NCBI RefSeq assembly: GCF_002220865.2
Contig: NZ_NHRJ02000002.1
Coordinates: forward strand, 248,001-312,000
Reading direction: 5' to 3'
DNA: 64,000 nt
From: Paenibacillus xerothermodurans
Lineage (GTDB): Bacteria > Bacillota > Bacilli > Paenibacillales > NBRC-103111
In this document: positions 35,133 through 43,687 of the stretch, piece after piece
Layout of the letters: each line of letters starts with the position of its first letter
Position numbering within the stretch: position 1 is the stretch's first letter
Position numbers and translations under genes: made by a program
Notes under the pieces: generated by a model
Told to the model about the DNA's origin: nothing
What the model saw: only the letters and a program-made list of their open reading frames with translations
Databases searched by the model: none

Positions 35133-35170
35133 AAACACGATCCATGCCGCTCACCGCCATGATCGTGTTT
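35133..35170. terminator. Hairpin between convergent ypdA and ABC ATPase genes
   Basis: AAACACGATC pairs perfectly with GATCGTGTTT (10 bp). Followed by CTCATTT on the plus strand. Probably a shared or ypdA terminator. Confidence 0.65.
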
Positions 35171-35175
35171 CTCAT

Positions 35176-35904
35176 TTAGAAAATCTTTTCTTTCTCGACA
35201 TGCGTCAACCTTCGGCCGGCGATATCGACCACCAGCTTACCGCCGGCTAGCCCCCAAATTCGCGAACCGAACCTTTCCGCCAACTCTACCTGATGCAAAC
35301 TGCAGAACACTATGATTTTAGTACGCTGACAGATGGTTTTTAGATCCTCCATCACTAGCGCCGCCGCAGCCGGATCTAGGCCTGACACGGGCTCATCGGC
35401 GAAAATAACTTTCGCGCCCCGTATCAGAGCTCGAGCAACTGCCACACGCTGCTGTTCGCCCCCGCTCAAGCGTTCTACGGGCTCATGTGCTTTGTCCAAC
35501 AGGCCCACCTTGTCCAGATAATCCATAGCGGTCATATGGTCCTCATTGGATGTCGTCCCACTGAGGATGCGCCACCATGCCTTATGAAAAAATAAGCCGC
35601 TCAGCACGTTTTTCAGTGCTGACTTCTTAGGGTTCAACTTCGGTTTTTCTTCGAGAAACGCCCAATCTCTCCGCAGCTTCAACTTCTCAATTACGCCTGC
35701 ACCGGAAATATCGTGACCGGCATATATGTATTGGCCGTCGTCCCACTTTTCCTTCAACATCAGGCAGCGAAACAGGGTCGTTTTACCACTGCCGCTGCTT
35801 CCCAGGAGAGCAACCAGTTCCCCTTCATCGGCTTGAAAGCTGATCCGGGATAGAACTGGTTGGTTAGGTGGAAACGTTTTCGATAGATTGCGTACAATGA
35901 TCAT
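35176..35904 (-). CDS. Orphan ABC transporter ATP-binding protein (PhnC-like)
   Basis: 242 residues with all ABC ATPase motifs: Walker A GSSGSGKTT, the Q-loop region FLEEKPKLNPKKSALKNVL, signature LSGGEQQRVAVARAL, Walker B VIFADEP, and a SLHQ switch. It is closest in pattern to phosphonate-type ATPases. No permease or binding-protein gene is adjacent, so it must pair with distant subunits or serve another role. ATG at 35904 has AAGGT 5 nt upstream. Substrate unknown. Confidence 0.85.
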   Translation of the reverse strand: MIIVRNLSKTFPPNQPVLSRISFQADEGELVALLGSSGSGKTTLFRCLMLKEKWDDGQYIYAGHDISGAGVIEKLKLRRDWAFLEEKPKLNPKKSALKNVLSGLFFHKAWWRILSGTTSNEDHMTAMDYLDKVGLLDKAHEPVERLSGGEQQRVAVARALIRGAKVIFADEPVSGLDPAAAALVMEDLKTICQRTKIIVFCSLHQVELAERFGSRIWGLAGGKLVVDIAGRRLTHVEKEKIF

Positions 35905-36006
35905 CCGATACCTTCTTCCTCTCACCTTTGTTCCTCACTGCCTACTATTATAGACATCTCAGTTTCCGGGTATAGCTTACTCCGTGGGCAACTGCTTGAA
36001 ATCCAG

Positions 36007-36039
36007 AAAAAAGAGAGACACCGCCACCCGGCGGCTCTC
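36007..36039 (-). terminator. Terminator of the exported paralogue operon
   Basis: On the minus strand GAGAG-CCGCC pairs with GGCGG-CTCTC around a short loop with a 3-nt bulge, followed by TTTTTT. Lies 18 nt after the stop codon. Confidence 0.8.
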
Positions 36040-36057
36040 TCCTGCTGTGATATACCA

Positions 36058-37821
36058 TTATTTATTTTCTAACGGATAGAAGATCACGTCCACCGGGAAG
36101 GCGGAGCCTGCGGGCGGCGTGAACTCGATGTCGAGCGCCGGCTCGGTGCCGTCGGTGCGCGCCAGAATGGTATATCCTTGATAATCCATCATGATGCCAG
36201 AAGGCGGCGCCAGCACAATTTTACCGTCGATCTCGAACGGCCCTCTGAACACGCCTCCGCGCGGCAGAAGGAGTATGGCCATCTTACGAGGATTGTCAAT
36301 GTGTATGTTGTACACCACACCATAATTGCCTAAGTTCAATGAATCCTTTTTCATGAAAAAGTCGGTTCCGGTAACAAATGTATCGGTGATGCCATCTCCA
36401 ATCGCCAAGCTGGACGGCTGGTCAAAAGATGAGGCATACACGTTCCAAGTCACGTCTGAGCTGTCAAACGTACCTCTGACATGCCCGTTATACTCAAGCT
36501 GTGGATACGACCCGATCGAGTCGAGCCCCGCTCCCGCGTCCATTGCCACGAATGAGAAGTATACCTCGCCGTCCGTCTCCACATCGTAGATCACGTTCAT
36601 GCCCTGCCCGGGGAAAAACTCCGGCATTTTTTTGTAATAAGCGGTTTGCATTGGGCCGACCACCATAGTATCCGGTTTTTGTTCGCCTTGCAGAAACTCG
36701 ACAGATGCTTCATTACCGATCAAGTTGGCATAAATAGACGGATACACCTCGCCGTGCCGGGTCGTTTTTATGGTGACCGATTTATCCGGATTCGGGTTAC
36801 GCACAACGATTGCAAACTGCACCTTTTCCTTCATTCCATTCACATGATCCGCATAGAGCCGTGCCTTTCCGTTGACTTTTTCCTGGTAGAGATAGCCCTT
36901 GCTCTCAAATGTCTCGGGACTGTCGCTCACGATTAGCGGACGGTCGTCATGTACAGTGACCTCTTTATGAAGTTGTGGAATGCCGCGCAAATATTTACGC
37001 AGTGTCGCTTCCTCTTCCTTCACAAAAGTTCCGACCGGCTCATGATATATCTTGTACTGAAAAGGATCAAGAAACGGCTCGTTCACAATCTCCACATTAT
37101 GCGAATAGACCTCGCTCACAGTCCCTCTGCTATCGGTGACCTGCAAAGACACTTTGAACAGGCCTGGCTCAAAAATGGCCTCAGCTTTACCCGTCCATTC
37201 CACGTTCGTCAACGTGTCGCCATCGGGGTCATAGCTCAGATCCGTGTACCGGATCGGCTCTCCGAGCCGGTATTTTTGCTTATCCACCGTAAACTTAGCA
37301 ACAGGCTTCGTATTTGGCATAGTGTCATTGTGAAACCCTGTGCTGCCATGGTGAATGTAGAGCAGTTCAATGCGCTGCAATTCCTCGTTCACCGTCGCTT
37401 TATAGCTAATATAGCGGTTCAGCCATGTCAGCTCGAGATATAACCGGTCGTCCAGGATAATCGCGGCGTCCTCGGAGCTCACATTTTCGCCGTTAACACT
37501 GAGCTTATTCGCAGCTATATCAAAAGACAAAAAAGCGGCCGGTGTCGTGATTTGCACACTGCTGTTTGCCGGCTCCCACTTCACCGGGATTCCCAGCACA
37601 TCCGGCAGCGCGGCGGCAGGTAAGTACGTTCTATGATCTATTTGTGTTACCGGTGCGGGCAGCGTCACTTTCTCCCCGTTCACATAGCCCTCCAAGTCGC
37701 CGTAATACATCAGTGCAGACGTGCTTTCAGGCGCTGCCGCTCTGACCGGCACTGCTGTAACCGAGCCGACAGCGAACACCAGGCTTAAGAGGCCGACCAA
37801 CCATTTGTTGTTCCAATCCAT
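36058..37821 (-). CDS. Exported protein with copper-amine-oxidase-N-like and PKD-like domains (copy 2)
   Basis: 587 residues with a signal peptide (MDWNNKWLVGLLSLVFAVGS, cleavage near PVRAAAP). Residues about 40-155 form a copper-amine-oxidase-N-like pair of strand motifs (YVNGEKVTLPAPV, RTYLPAAALPDVLGIPVKW), as used in many Paenibacillus surface proteins. A PKD-like domain follows (about 180-250; YDPDGDTLTNVEWTGKA). The remaining 330 residues are of unknown type and end in DVIFYPLENK. ATG at 37821 follows AAAGGAG. It lies 43 nt after a full-length paralogue, which shares the whole architecture. Probably secreted or cell-surface; function unknown. Confidence 0.85.
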   Translation of the reverse strand: MDWNNKWLVGLLSLVFAVGSVTAVPVRAAAPESTSALMYYGDLEGYVNGEKVTLPAPVTQIDHRTYLPAAALPDVLGIPVKWEPANSSVQITTPAAFLSFDIAANKLSVNGENVSSEDAAIILDDRLYLELTWLNRYISYKATVNEELQRIELLYIHHGSTGFHNDTMPNTKPVAKFTVDKQKYRLGEPIRYTDLSYDPDGDTLTNVEWTGKAEAIFEPGLFKVSLQVTDSRGTVSEVYSHNVEIVNEPFLDPFQYKIYHEPVGTFVKEEEATLRKYLRGIPQLHKEVTVHDDRPLIVSDSPETFESKGYLYQEKVNGKARLYADHVNGMKEKVQFAIVVRNPNPDKSVTIKTTRHGEVYPSIYANLIGNEASVEFLQGEQKPDTMVVGPMQTAYYKKMPEFFPGQGMNVIYDVETDGEVYFSFVAMDAGAGLDSIGSYPQLEYNGHVRGTFDSSDVTWNVYASSFDQPSSLAIGDGITDTFVTGTDFFMKKDSLNLGNYGVVYNIHIDNPRKMAILLLPRGGVFRGPFEIDGKIVLAPPSGIMMDYQGYTILARTDGTEPALDIEFTPPAGSAFPVDVIFYPLENK

Positions 37822-37864
37822 TGATGAATACTCCTTTATTTATGAGGCAGAAAGAATGCCACGT

Positions 37865-39742
37865 TTACTGTTTATTTTCGAGCGGAACGATCAGCACATC
37901 CAACACAGTGCTGGTATCCCCTGCTGACATTAGCTCAATATCAACGAATGTGTCTGTCGGCTCGGTCCGATGCAGGAGTATTGCATCTTTTGGAGTAAGA
38001 CCGCCCGCTGGCAAAATGATCATGTTGCCGTTCACCTTCGCGGCCCCTTGAAAATAGCCGTCTCTTGGGCTCAACAGTACCGCTGTGCTGCGGGTGGTGT
38101 CAACTCCGAGACGATAGCGCACGCCTGCCGTCACATCTAAGCTGCCATCCGCGGTCGGTGCGCCGGTGCCTGAGCGGCTATCTGCGGGCAAGCTGCCGTC
38201 TGCATCTGTCCCCGGCGTCTCGCCTGATGACGGCTGACCTGCGCCGCTGCTTGCTTCATCCGTCGGTGTAATCGCGCCTAAGCCGACAGCCAACGGAGCG
38301 GCGGCGTAGCGCGCATCCACCTCCAAGTCGACGTCCGCAGAGGCGGTGGTGCCCTTCACGTTGCCCGAAAGCAGGGCATTGTCGTACTTGCCTAGATCGT
38401 ATGGCTGCTCGCCCGGGGAGATCATGACATAAGAAGCTTCGAGCGGGCCGCTTACAGATATGTCGTAGATGCCGTGGAATGCCTGCCCAGGCGCGACATC
38501 ACTGCTCAGTTTATAAAACACGGCCTGTCCCGGCTGTACCGTCATATCCGCTATGGCGCTGCCCTCCGCGCCTAAAAAGTCTTCTATTATACGATGTGGC
38601 TGCACGGAAGTGTATACAGAGATTGGCGCCTCGGCTGCACGAGACGTACTGACGGTGACCGGGCTGCTCACATCCGTATTCCTGAGTAGGATAGCAAATT
38701 GGACCGCACTATCTGTACCATTGACGTATTGCGGGTATAAGCGTGTAAGTCCGTCAACAGGACCATGTGTAAGGAAGCCCTTTTGCGTGACCGGCTCCCT
38801 GCTGCTGCCGAGCAGCAAGGAGCGCGCCTGCGCCGGGTGGTCGGAGCTGTTCAAGCGCTCTGCAGGCTTGGGCGTCACCAAGCTTGGTGTGGCTAATTGC
38901 AGGCTGCTTTTGTTTAACAGTGTACCAGCCGGCTTGAAATACAACGGATATTCATTTTCACTGACGAAAACTTCGTCAGTTACGTTGATCGTGCGCGAAA
39001 ACGGTGCGCTGACATTACCTTTGCCGTCCTTCACTGTTAGCGTGACGGTGTGCGTGCCCGGTGTGAAGAAGGAGTCCTCTTTGCCTGTCCAATCATAGAC
39101 GGGCAGTCCCTCTGAGTCCGGATCATAGCTCAAGTCCACATAGTCCACAGGCTCGCCCAAGCGGTAAGTCTGCTTACCCGTAGCAAACAGCGCCACCGGT
39201 CGCGAATTCGGCTGTGCCTCGTCTTTCACCAGCGTGGACTCCTCGTACGGCCCGGCAGGCCGGCCTATGTAATTCAGCTGTACAGAGTTTGTCTCAGCGT
39301 TAAAACGGTATGTTATATCTGCATACTGTGAGAGCCATTCGATGTCGACGAGCAGACGGCCATTTCGGATTTCAGCCACCGACTGAAACGACAGCTCGCT
39401 GCCGTTAACAGTAATGATGTTTCGGCCGGGTATGAACTCTATATAAGCTTTATCAGCGAGGAAGCGAATCGTTGAGCTCGCATTGTCCCATTCCATGGCT
39501 AAGCCGAGAGCGTCTGCCACCCATTTGGCGGGCACATAAAATTTGCCGTTAACAACAGCTGGCGGCTCGTCGAGCTGCACTGTATGTCCGTTGATCGCAC
39601 CCTCTGCGGCGCCGGCTGTCAGCTGAAGCGTCATGGGCGACATGGATACTGCGGCAGCGCTGTGAGGTGCAAGCAGTCCGATGGCCAAGGCGGAGCTCAA
39701 TATCGCGCCGGACGCTTTCCAGTTTGTGAATAATCGATGCAT
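37865..39742 (-). CDS. Exported protein with copper-amine-oxidase-N-like and PKD-like domains (copy 1)
   Basis: 625 residues, paralogous to the next gene over its full length. Signal peptide at 1-32 (ILSSALAIGLLAPHSAAA), copper-amine-oxidase-N-like region about 45-155 (KFYVPAKWVADALGLAMEW), PKD-like domain about 185-255 (DPDSEGLPVYDWTGKEDSFF), then the same unknown C-terminal half. Unlike the other copy it has an extra Ser/Gly/Pro/Asp-rich linker near residues 495-535 (SGETPGTDADGSLPADSRSG). ATG at 39742 follows GGAGGAG by 11 nt. A structured leader with a terminator lies upstream (39902-39991). Confidence 0.85.
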   Translation of the reverse strand: MHRLFTNWKASGAILSSALAIGLLAPHSAAAVSMSPMTLQLTAGAAEGAINGHTVQLDEPPAVVNGKFYVPAKWVADALGLAMEWDNASSTIRFLADKAYIEFIPGRNIITVNGSELSFQSVAEIRNGRLLVDIEWLSQYADITYRFNAETNSVQLNYIGRPAGPYEESTLVKDEAQPNSRPVALFATGKQTYRLGEPVDYVDLSYDPDSEGLPVYDWTGKEDSFFTPGTHTVTLTVKDGKGNVSAPFSRTINVTDEVFVSENEYPLYFKPAGTLLNKSSLQLATPSLVTPKPAERLNSSDHPAQARSLLLGSSREPVTQKGFLTHGPVDGLTRLYPQYVNGTDSAVQFAILLRNTDVSSPVTVSTSRAAEAPISVYTSVQPHRIIEDFLGAEGSAIADMTVQPGQAVFYKLSSDVAPGQAFHGIYDISVSGPLEASYVMISPGEQPYDLGKYDNALLSGNVKGTTASADVDLEVDARYAAAPLAVGLGAITPTDEASSGAGQPSSGETPGTDADGSLPADSRSGTGAPTADGSLDVTAGVRYRLGVDTTRSTAVLLSPRDGYFQGAAKVNGNMIILPAGGLTPKDAILLHRTEPTDTFVDIELMSAGDTSTVLDVLIVPLENKQ

Positions 39743-39901
39743 ATGCGTGTAAACTCCTCCATGTCGAAATAAGGTAAACCAGATCTGATCGTGCTCGATG
39801 TTGAACGTATTGAAATGTCTGTCTCCTCCATTCTAGCAATTGAAATTCTATGAACATAAGAATAGTACCATGGCAGAAAACGGCAAGTCTACAGGCACGG
39901 G

Positions 39902-39991
39902 AAAAAGCCGGTATTGCTCCGCACCGGCTCGGCTGGTTGTCGGACATTGCGCGCCCTGGGGTATCACTACGCGTGTTTTCACCACGCAATG
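39902..39991 (-). promoter_or_regulatory. Structured leader with intrinsic terminator upstream of the exported paralogues
   Basis: On the minus strand CATTG and CAATG close a domain (39991-39945) that contains a GCGTG/CACGC hairpin; next comes a perfect 7-bp terminator stem, AGCCGGT with ACCGGCT (39929-39906), followed by TTTTT. It lies 160 nt before the exported gene on its own strand, with no minus gene to its right that it could terminate. That is the layout of a riboswitch or attenuator. It matches no class I can recall; c-di-AMP, c-di-GMP and cobalamin signatures are absent. Confidence 0.4.
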
Positions 39992-40120
39992 CCAACATTC
40001 TACGTCTGTCACAAAAATTTTATATTTAATATCGACAAAAAGTTACATATTTTATAAAAGATTCATATTATAATGGCACAGCGTCCAAGAAATATGATTA
40101 TCGAATGGGGTTATGTTCAC

Positions 40121-40300
40121 ATGAAGGACACAGAACTCAAATTACATATGGAACGAATGCAGGATCGCCTGTATCGTTTGGTCGAGCAGACCGGGAGCTT
40201 TGTCAATCCGCAAGTGATACAATTAAGCCAGGAAATCGATGATGTCATTATCGCGATGCAGCGATTGATGATGAAGCAAAGTGAGGATAAATCTGTGTGA
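40121..40300 (+). CDS. Spo0E-like sporulation aspartyl-phosphatase
   Basis: 59 residues: helix one ELKLHMERMQDRLYRLVEQTG, then the family signature LSQEIDDVI in helix two. Spo0E-type proteins dephosphorylate Spo0A-P and so delay sporulation. ATG at 40121 is preferred, since homologues start just before the first helix; ATG at 40094 and GTG-less upstream codons are alternatives and the ribosome binding site is weak (GGGG about 10 nt upstream). A TATAAT -10 at 40068-40073 lies just upstream. Independent gene. Confidence 0.75.
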   Translation: MKDTELKLHMERMQDRLYRLVEQTGSFVNPQVIQLSQEIDDVIIAMQRLMMKQSEDKSV

Positions 40301-40382
40301 CCCTTCACGGTCGGCCACTTCGCTTCAGTCAACCTGCATCTATTTTTTTGCCAAAAAAATACGCCAATTTCGTCTCACGCTC

Positions 40383-40411
40383 TTGCGTAACGTTACACCT
40401 TATGTTATATT
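40383..40411 (+). promoter_or_regulatory. Probable promoter of the 40517 gene
   Basis: TTGCGT (40383-40388), 17-bp spacer, TATATT (40406-40411). Good housekeeping-type promoter about 105 nt before the ATG. Confidence 0.5.
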
Positions 40412-40516
40412 TAAACCAAGCAAAATCAAGGGTTTCCGCTAATTCAGCAGTTCATTCGCAGCAACTGTTCCCGCCTCTTGGTCAGCCAACGATCATAAGC
40501 AAAGGAGCGATGAAAT

Positions 40517-40705
40517 ATGAACTACGAGACACCGAACGTATCAGAGAAAAAGATCTCAGTCGAATTGACGTTCAATGAGGCTTTAGCATTGACGGGGGTT
40601 AAATTCCCTCACAACCACCAGTTGGAAGTCAAAGCAATGCAAAAAATCAAGAAATCTCTGGACCATGAGTTTATTCATGAGCCTAACCGCCAGTCTTTCC
40701 AATAA
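40517..40705 (+). CDS. Small hypothetical protein
   Basis: 62 residues, hydrophilic, with strand-rich N-terminal half (KKISVELTFNEALALTGVKF) and a lysine-rich helix. ATG at 40517 follows AAAGGAG by 9 nt, and there is a good promoter upstream and a terminator downstream (40723-40761), so it is a complete single-gene unit. No recognised family. Confidence 0.75.
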   Translation: MNYETPNVSEKKISVELTFNEALALTGVKFPHNHQLEVKAMQKIKKSLDHEFIHEPNRQSFQ

Positions 40706-40722
40706 CATACACGATTGCCACA

Positions 40723-40761
40723 AACCTTTGCCGGCCCAAATTGAGCGCCAAAGGTTTTTTT
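40723..40761 (+). terminator. Terminator of the 40517 gene
   Basis: AACCTTTG (40723-40730) pairs with CAAAGGTT (40749-40756), followed by TTTTT. Large loop. Confidence 0.75.
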
Positions 40762-40770
40762 ATATATAAT
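40741..40770 (+). promoter_or_regulatory. Probable promoter of the M20 amidohydrolase
   Basis: TTGAGC (40741-40746), 18-bp spacer, TATAAT (40765-40770). It overlaps the preceding terminator. An in-frame stop at 40776 and the start near 40806 leave a leader of about 30 nt. Confidence 0.55.
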
Positions 40771-40805
40771 GACAATAACTCAACCATAGTCAGGAGCTGA
40801 TTACT

Positions 40806-41987
40806 CTGAAAGAAAACATAGGTGCGGCCATAGACGCCCGCTCTGACGAGTATATTGACATTGCACGCTATATCGGAGAGCACCCGGAGCTCGGCAACGA
40901 AGAATGGTTGGCGTCGGAACGCCTCATGCAACTATTGATCGCCAATGGCTTCGACATGCAAAACCCCGTATTGGACCTGAGTACCGCTTTTATCGCCAGC
41001 TATCGGAGCAGCAAGCCTGGTCCGACCGTAGCTTTTTTGTGCGAATATGACGCCCTTCCGGATCTGGGCCACGCCTGCGGGCACCATCTGATTTGTACGA
41101 TGAGCGCGGCGGCTGCGATCGGTCTGAAGTCAGTGATTGACGAAGTCGGGGGCACCATCCGTGTATATGGCACGCCCGCCGAAGAGACTAACGGAGCGAA
41201 AGTGCCGATGTCAGCCGCCGGCTTGTTCGACGATGTGGATTTCGCCTTGATGGCCCACCCGTATCACGCGTACGAAAAATCCGGAAGCTCTCTGGCGATG
41301 GATGCCGTGCAGTTCGAATATTTCGGTAAGGCGGCGCATGCCGCCGCGAACCCGGACGAAGGCGTCAACGCGCTGGATGCCGTTCTGCTCCTCTTTCACG
41401 CCGTCAACAGTTTGCGGCAGCAGCTGCAGAGTCACACGCGGATTCACGGTATTATCACCGATGGCGGCAAAGCAGCTAACATTATTCCTGAATACGCGGC
41501 AGCGCAGTTTTACATTCGTTCGGGAAATAGGCCGTATACGGATGGTGTCGTGCAAAAGGTACTGCGTGCTGCGGAGGGTGCGGCGCTACAAACCGGGTGC
41601 AGGCTGAAAATAACCAACTACGAGTACTCCTATGATGAATTGCTGACAAATAACCCGCTGTCCGAGACGTTTTCTTCCAATCTGATCAGCTTGGGCGTCA
41701 AAGATAGTGACATTCAATCAGATAAAGACAACGGTTCGCTGGATTTGGGTAACGTATCACGGCGATGCCCAACCATACACCCATATGTAAAAATTATGGA
41801 ACAAAAATACCTGCTGCATACGCCGGAGTTCCGCGACATGGCTATGACCGATCATGCCTTTTCAAGCATGCTGCTGGCAGCGAAGGCTCTCGCCTACACC
41901 GCTTATGACGTGATGGCCAGTCCGGATTTGCTGTCGGCGGTGCGGGCCGAATTCGAGCGTGCTGTGGAACAGCCGAGCCACGCGTAG
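40806..41987 (+). CDS. M20-family amidohydrolase (AbgB-like), probable CTG start
   Basis: About 393 residues. The metal site reads GHACGHHL near residue 95, with CEYDALPDLGHAC before it and GTPAEETNGAK later, as in M20 amidohydrolases that split N-acyl or p-aminobenzoyl-glutamate bonds. Conserved family sequence (YIDIARYIGEHPELGNEE) begins upstream of the first standard start (TTG at 40908), yet no ATG, GTG or TTG occurs between there and the in-frame stop at 40776. AGGAG sits 9 nt before CTG at 40806, so CTG (or ATT at 40800) is the likely start. Substrate unknown. Confidence 0.85.
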   Translation: MKENIGAAIDARSDEYIDIARYIGEHPELGNEEWLASERLMQLLIANGFDMQNPVLDLSTAFIASYRSSKPGPTVAFLCEYDALPDLGHACGHHLICTMSAAAAIGLKSVIDEVGGTIRVYGTPAEETNGAKVPMSAAGLFDDVDFALMAHPYHAYEKSGSSLAMDAVQFEYFGKAAHAAANPDEGVNALDAVLLLFHAVNSLRQQLQSHTRIHGIITDGGKAANIIPEYAAAQFYIRSGNRPYTDGVVQKVLRAAEGAALQTGCRLKITNYEYSYDELLTNNPLSETFSSNLISLGVKDSDIQSDKDNGSLDLGNVSRRCPTIHPYVKIMEQKYLLHTPEFRDMAMTDHAFSSMLLAAKALAYTAYDVMASPDLLSAVRAEFERAVEQPSHA

Positions 41988-42115
41988 ACCACAGAGGTTG
42001 AACGACGATAATTCCAGCCTGCCTATGCGCCGTGTTTCCCCACGTGCTCGGCCAGTTGATTTCAGTGCCAAAAGAAAAGACTTCCCGAACCAGTAAACGT
42101 CAAGTCCGCGTCCAT

Positions 42116-42925
42116 CTAAATCGACCAATCATGCCAATCACTTTTGCGCTGCTCGATCGAGCGCAGCCACTGCACGGTTGTGCCGACCAGCTTTGTGTAA
42201 GCTTGATGCGAGGAGTAAGTGTGATCCGCTTGGAAGATGATCTCTTTGTCGCATTGTCCCTGGGGTCGCAGCCAGAATAATTTCTGATATAAAAGACAGT
42301 AGTCCACCGGGATCACATCATCATTCGTGCCATGAATAACAAGCACATCTCCATTAAATCTGCGCGTTTGCTCCAACGGTTGATGCCGGGTCAATGAATC
42401 GAAAAAAGACGGCTTGAACGTATAGCCCAAGTAATCAGCACTGCCGACTTGCACCGCGTGTTCATACCGCTGTTTCCCCATAATTTTCACAATGTCGTTA
42501 AATGGATGTGCGACAGCGGACCACAAAATAAGAGATTTAATCCGTTTATCTCTTGCAGCTGTGAGAACCGCAACCGCGCCGCCTAAGCTGTGGCCAAGCA
42601 GTACCACCCGAGCGGGATCAACGCAGTCGATACTGAGCGCATAATCAATCACATGCCTGGTCTGATCAATCATAGCGTCCAATCCTCCCGCTCCATATTC
42701 GCCGGTGCTTTCTCCGCAGCCCCCGTGATCAAAGCGCAATACCATGTACCCCTGCCGGCTGAGCTCGCGCGCAGCCTTGATGAACAGCCGATCAACCCCG
42801 ATCCTGCTGCCGACAAAGCCGTGCGCTATAATGATGATAGGGTTCTTAGCACCGGTGCGAGCGGGATAATGAAGAGTCGCAGCAAGTTCTTCTTGGTCGC
42901 TCCGTATTGTAATCTGATGTTCCAT
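42116..42925 (-). CDS. Alpha/beta hydrolase (serine esterase/peptidase-like)
   Basis: About 269 residues with the alpha/beta hydrolase pattern: oxyanion IIAHGFVGSR, nucleophile GHSLGG, acid in VIHGTNDDVIP and histidine in QADHTYSSH. It belongs to the acylaminoacyl-peptidase/feruloyl esterase-like group of cytosolic hydrolases. ATG at 42925 has GGAGGG 10 nt upstream; TTG at 42943 lies within that site. Convergent with the M20 gene. Substrate not predictable. Confidence 0.87.
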   Translation of the reverse strand: MEHQITIRSDQEELAATLHYPARTGAKNPIIIIAHGFVGSRIGVDRLFIKAARELSRQGYMVLRFDHGGCGESTGEYGAGGLDAMIDQTRHVIDYALSIDCVDPARVVLLGHSLGGAVAVLTAARDKRIKSLILWSAVAHPFNDIVKIMGKQRYEHAVQVGSADYLGYTFKPSFFDSLTRHQPLEQTRRFNGDVLVIHGTNDDVIPVDYCLLYQKLFWLRPQGQCDKEIIFQADHTYSSHQAYTKLVGTTVQWLRSIEQRKSDWHDWSI

Positions 42926-43172
42926 GCCAACTCTTCCCTCCAATTTTAATTCATTTTATCCTTATCAGAACACTTGGTATTATGCCAAAAAAAATTAGCG
43001 TGGTTGCAGCGCGAATTTCACTTAATTCCGATGTGTTTACTTTGTTATATAGTCAGTATAGTACCACCCGTGGAGATATGTGTCAATGAATTTTACAGCT
43101 GGATTATGGCCAAGCTGACAACAAGAAAAATCCCGGAGCACCAGGCTTTGTGTGGTGTCCGGGCTAGGCAGA

Positions 43173-43628
43173 TCAGGTAGTAGCCGCGCGCTCTCCGGCG
43201 CATTCTGGGCAATAACCGAAAATCTCGAAACGGTGATTCACTATTTGAAAATCATCGGGCAGATGAGACAGCTGTTTCATCGGACAAAACTCAAACGGCA
43301 TTGTTTTTTCACATTGAAGGCAAATCATATGATGATGATGGTGCGAGTGACAGCGAGCCCGGAATTTCAGACCGTCATTCAAATAAAATTGTTCCAGCAC
43401 GCCCATCTCGCTTAACAACCGCAAATTTCTGTATACCGTATCAAAACTTACGCCCGGATACTTCTGGCGCATCGATTCATAGACGTCTTTCGGAGATAAG
43501 TAGCCCGGTGCTTCTGCGAACAGCGCTGCCAGACTTCTCCGTTGATCGGTGATTCTCCAGCCTTTGCTGGCCATGGTTTGTACCATTTCCTGTACCGCTT
43601 CTTGTACGCTATGCTCGTGATTTTCCAT
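43173..43628 (-). CDS. zur: Fur-family zinc regulator (Zur)
   Basis: 151 residues: winged-helix N-terminal domain with RITDQRRSLAALFAEAPGYL and VSFDTVYRNLRLL, then a dimerisation domain with HSHHHHHMICLQC and the structural zinc cysteines CPEC at the end. Fur-type regulators are Fur, PerR or Zur; the neighbour is a COG0523 zinc GTPase behind a Fur-type box, so Zur is the best reading. ATG at 43628 follows AGAGGGA. It is the second gene of a cobW-zur operon, 59 nt downstream of the GTPase gene. Confidence 0.8.
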   Translation of the reverse strand: MENHEHSVQEAVQEMVQTMASKGWRITDQRRSLAALFAEAPGYLSPKDVYESMRQKYPGVSFDTVYRNLRLLSEMGVLEQFYLNDGLKFRARCHSHHHHHMICLQCEKTMPFEFCPMKQLSHLPDDFQIVNHRFEIFGYCPECAGERAATT

Positions 43629-43687
43629 GTTTTATCCCTCTATTGCATATAATCTTAAGTTCATAATGCCTTAGATTGTGCGCCGCG

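Noticed and set aside
39902-39991. c-di-AMP (ydaO) or c-di-GMP riboswitch
   Set aside because: The conserved GGGGTGAAT and CCGACAGCTAACCTCG (ydaO) or GGGACGCAAAGCC (GEMM) elements are absent; only the general leader-terminator layout fits.
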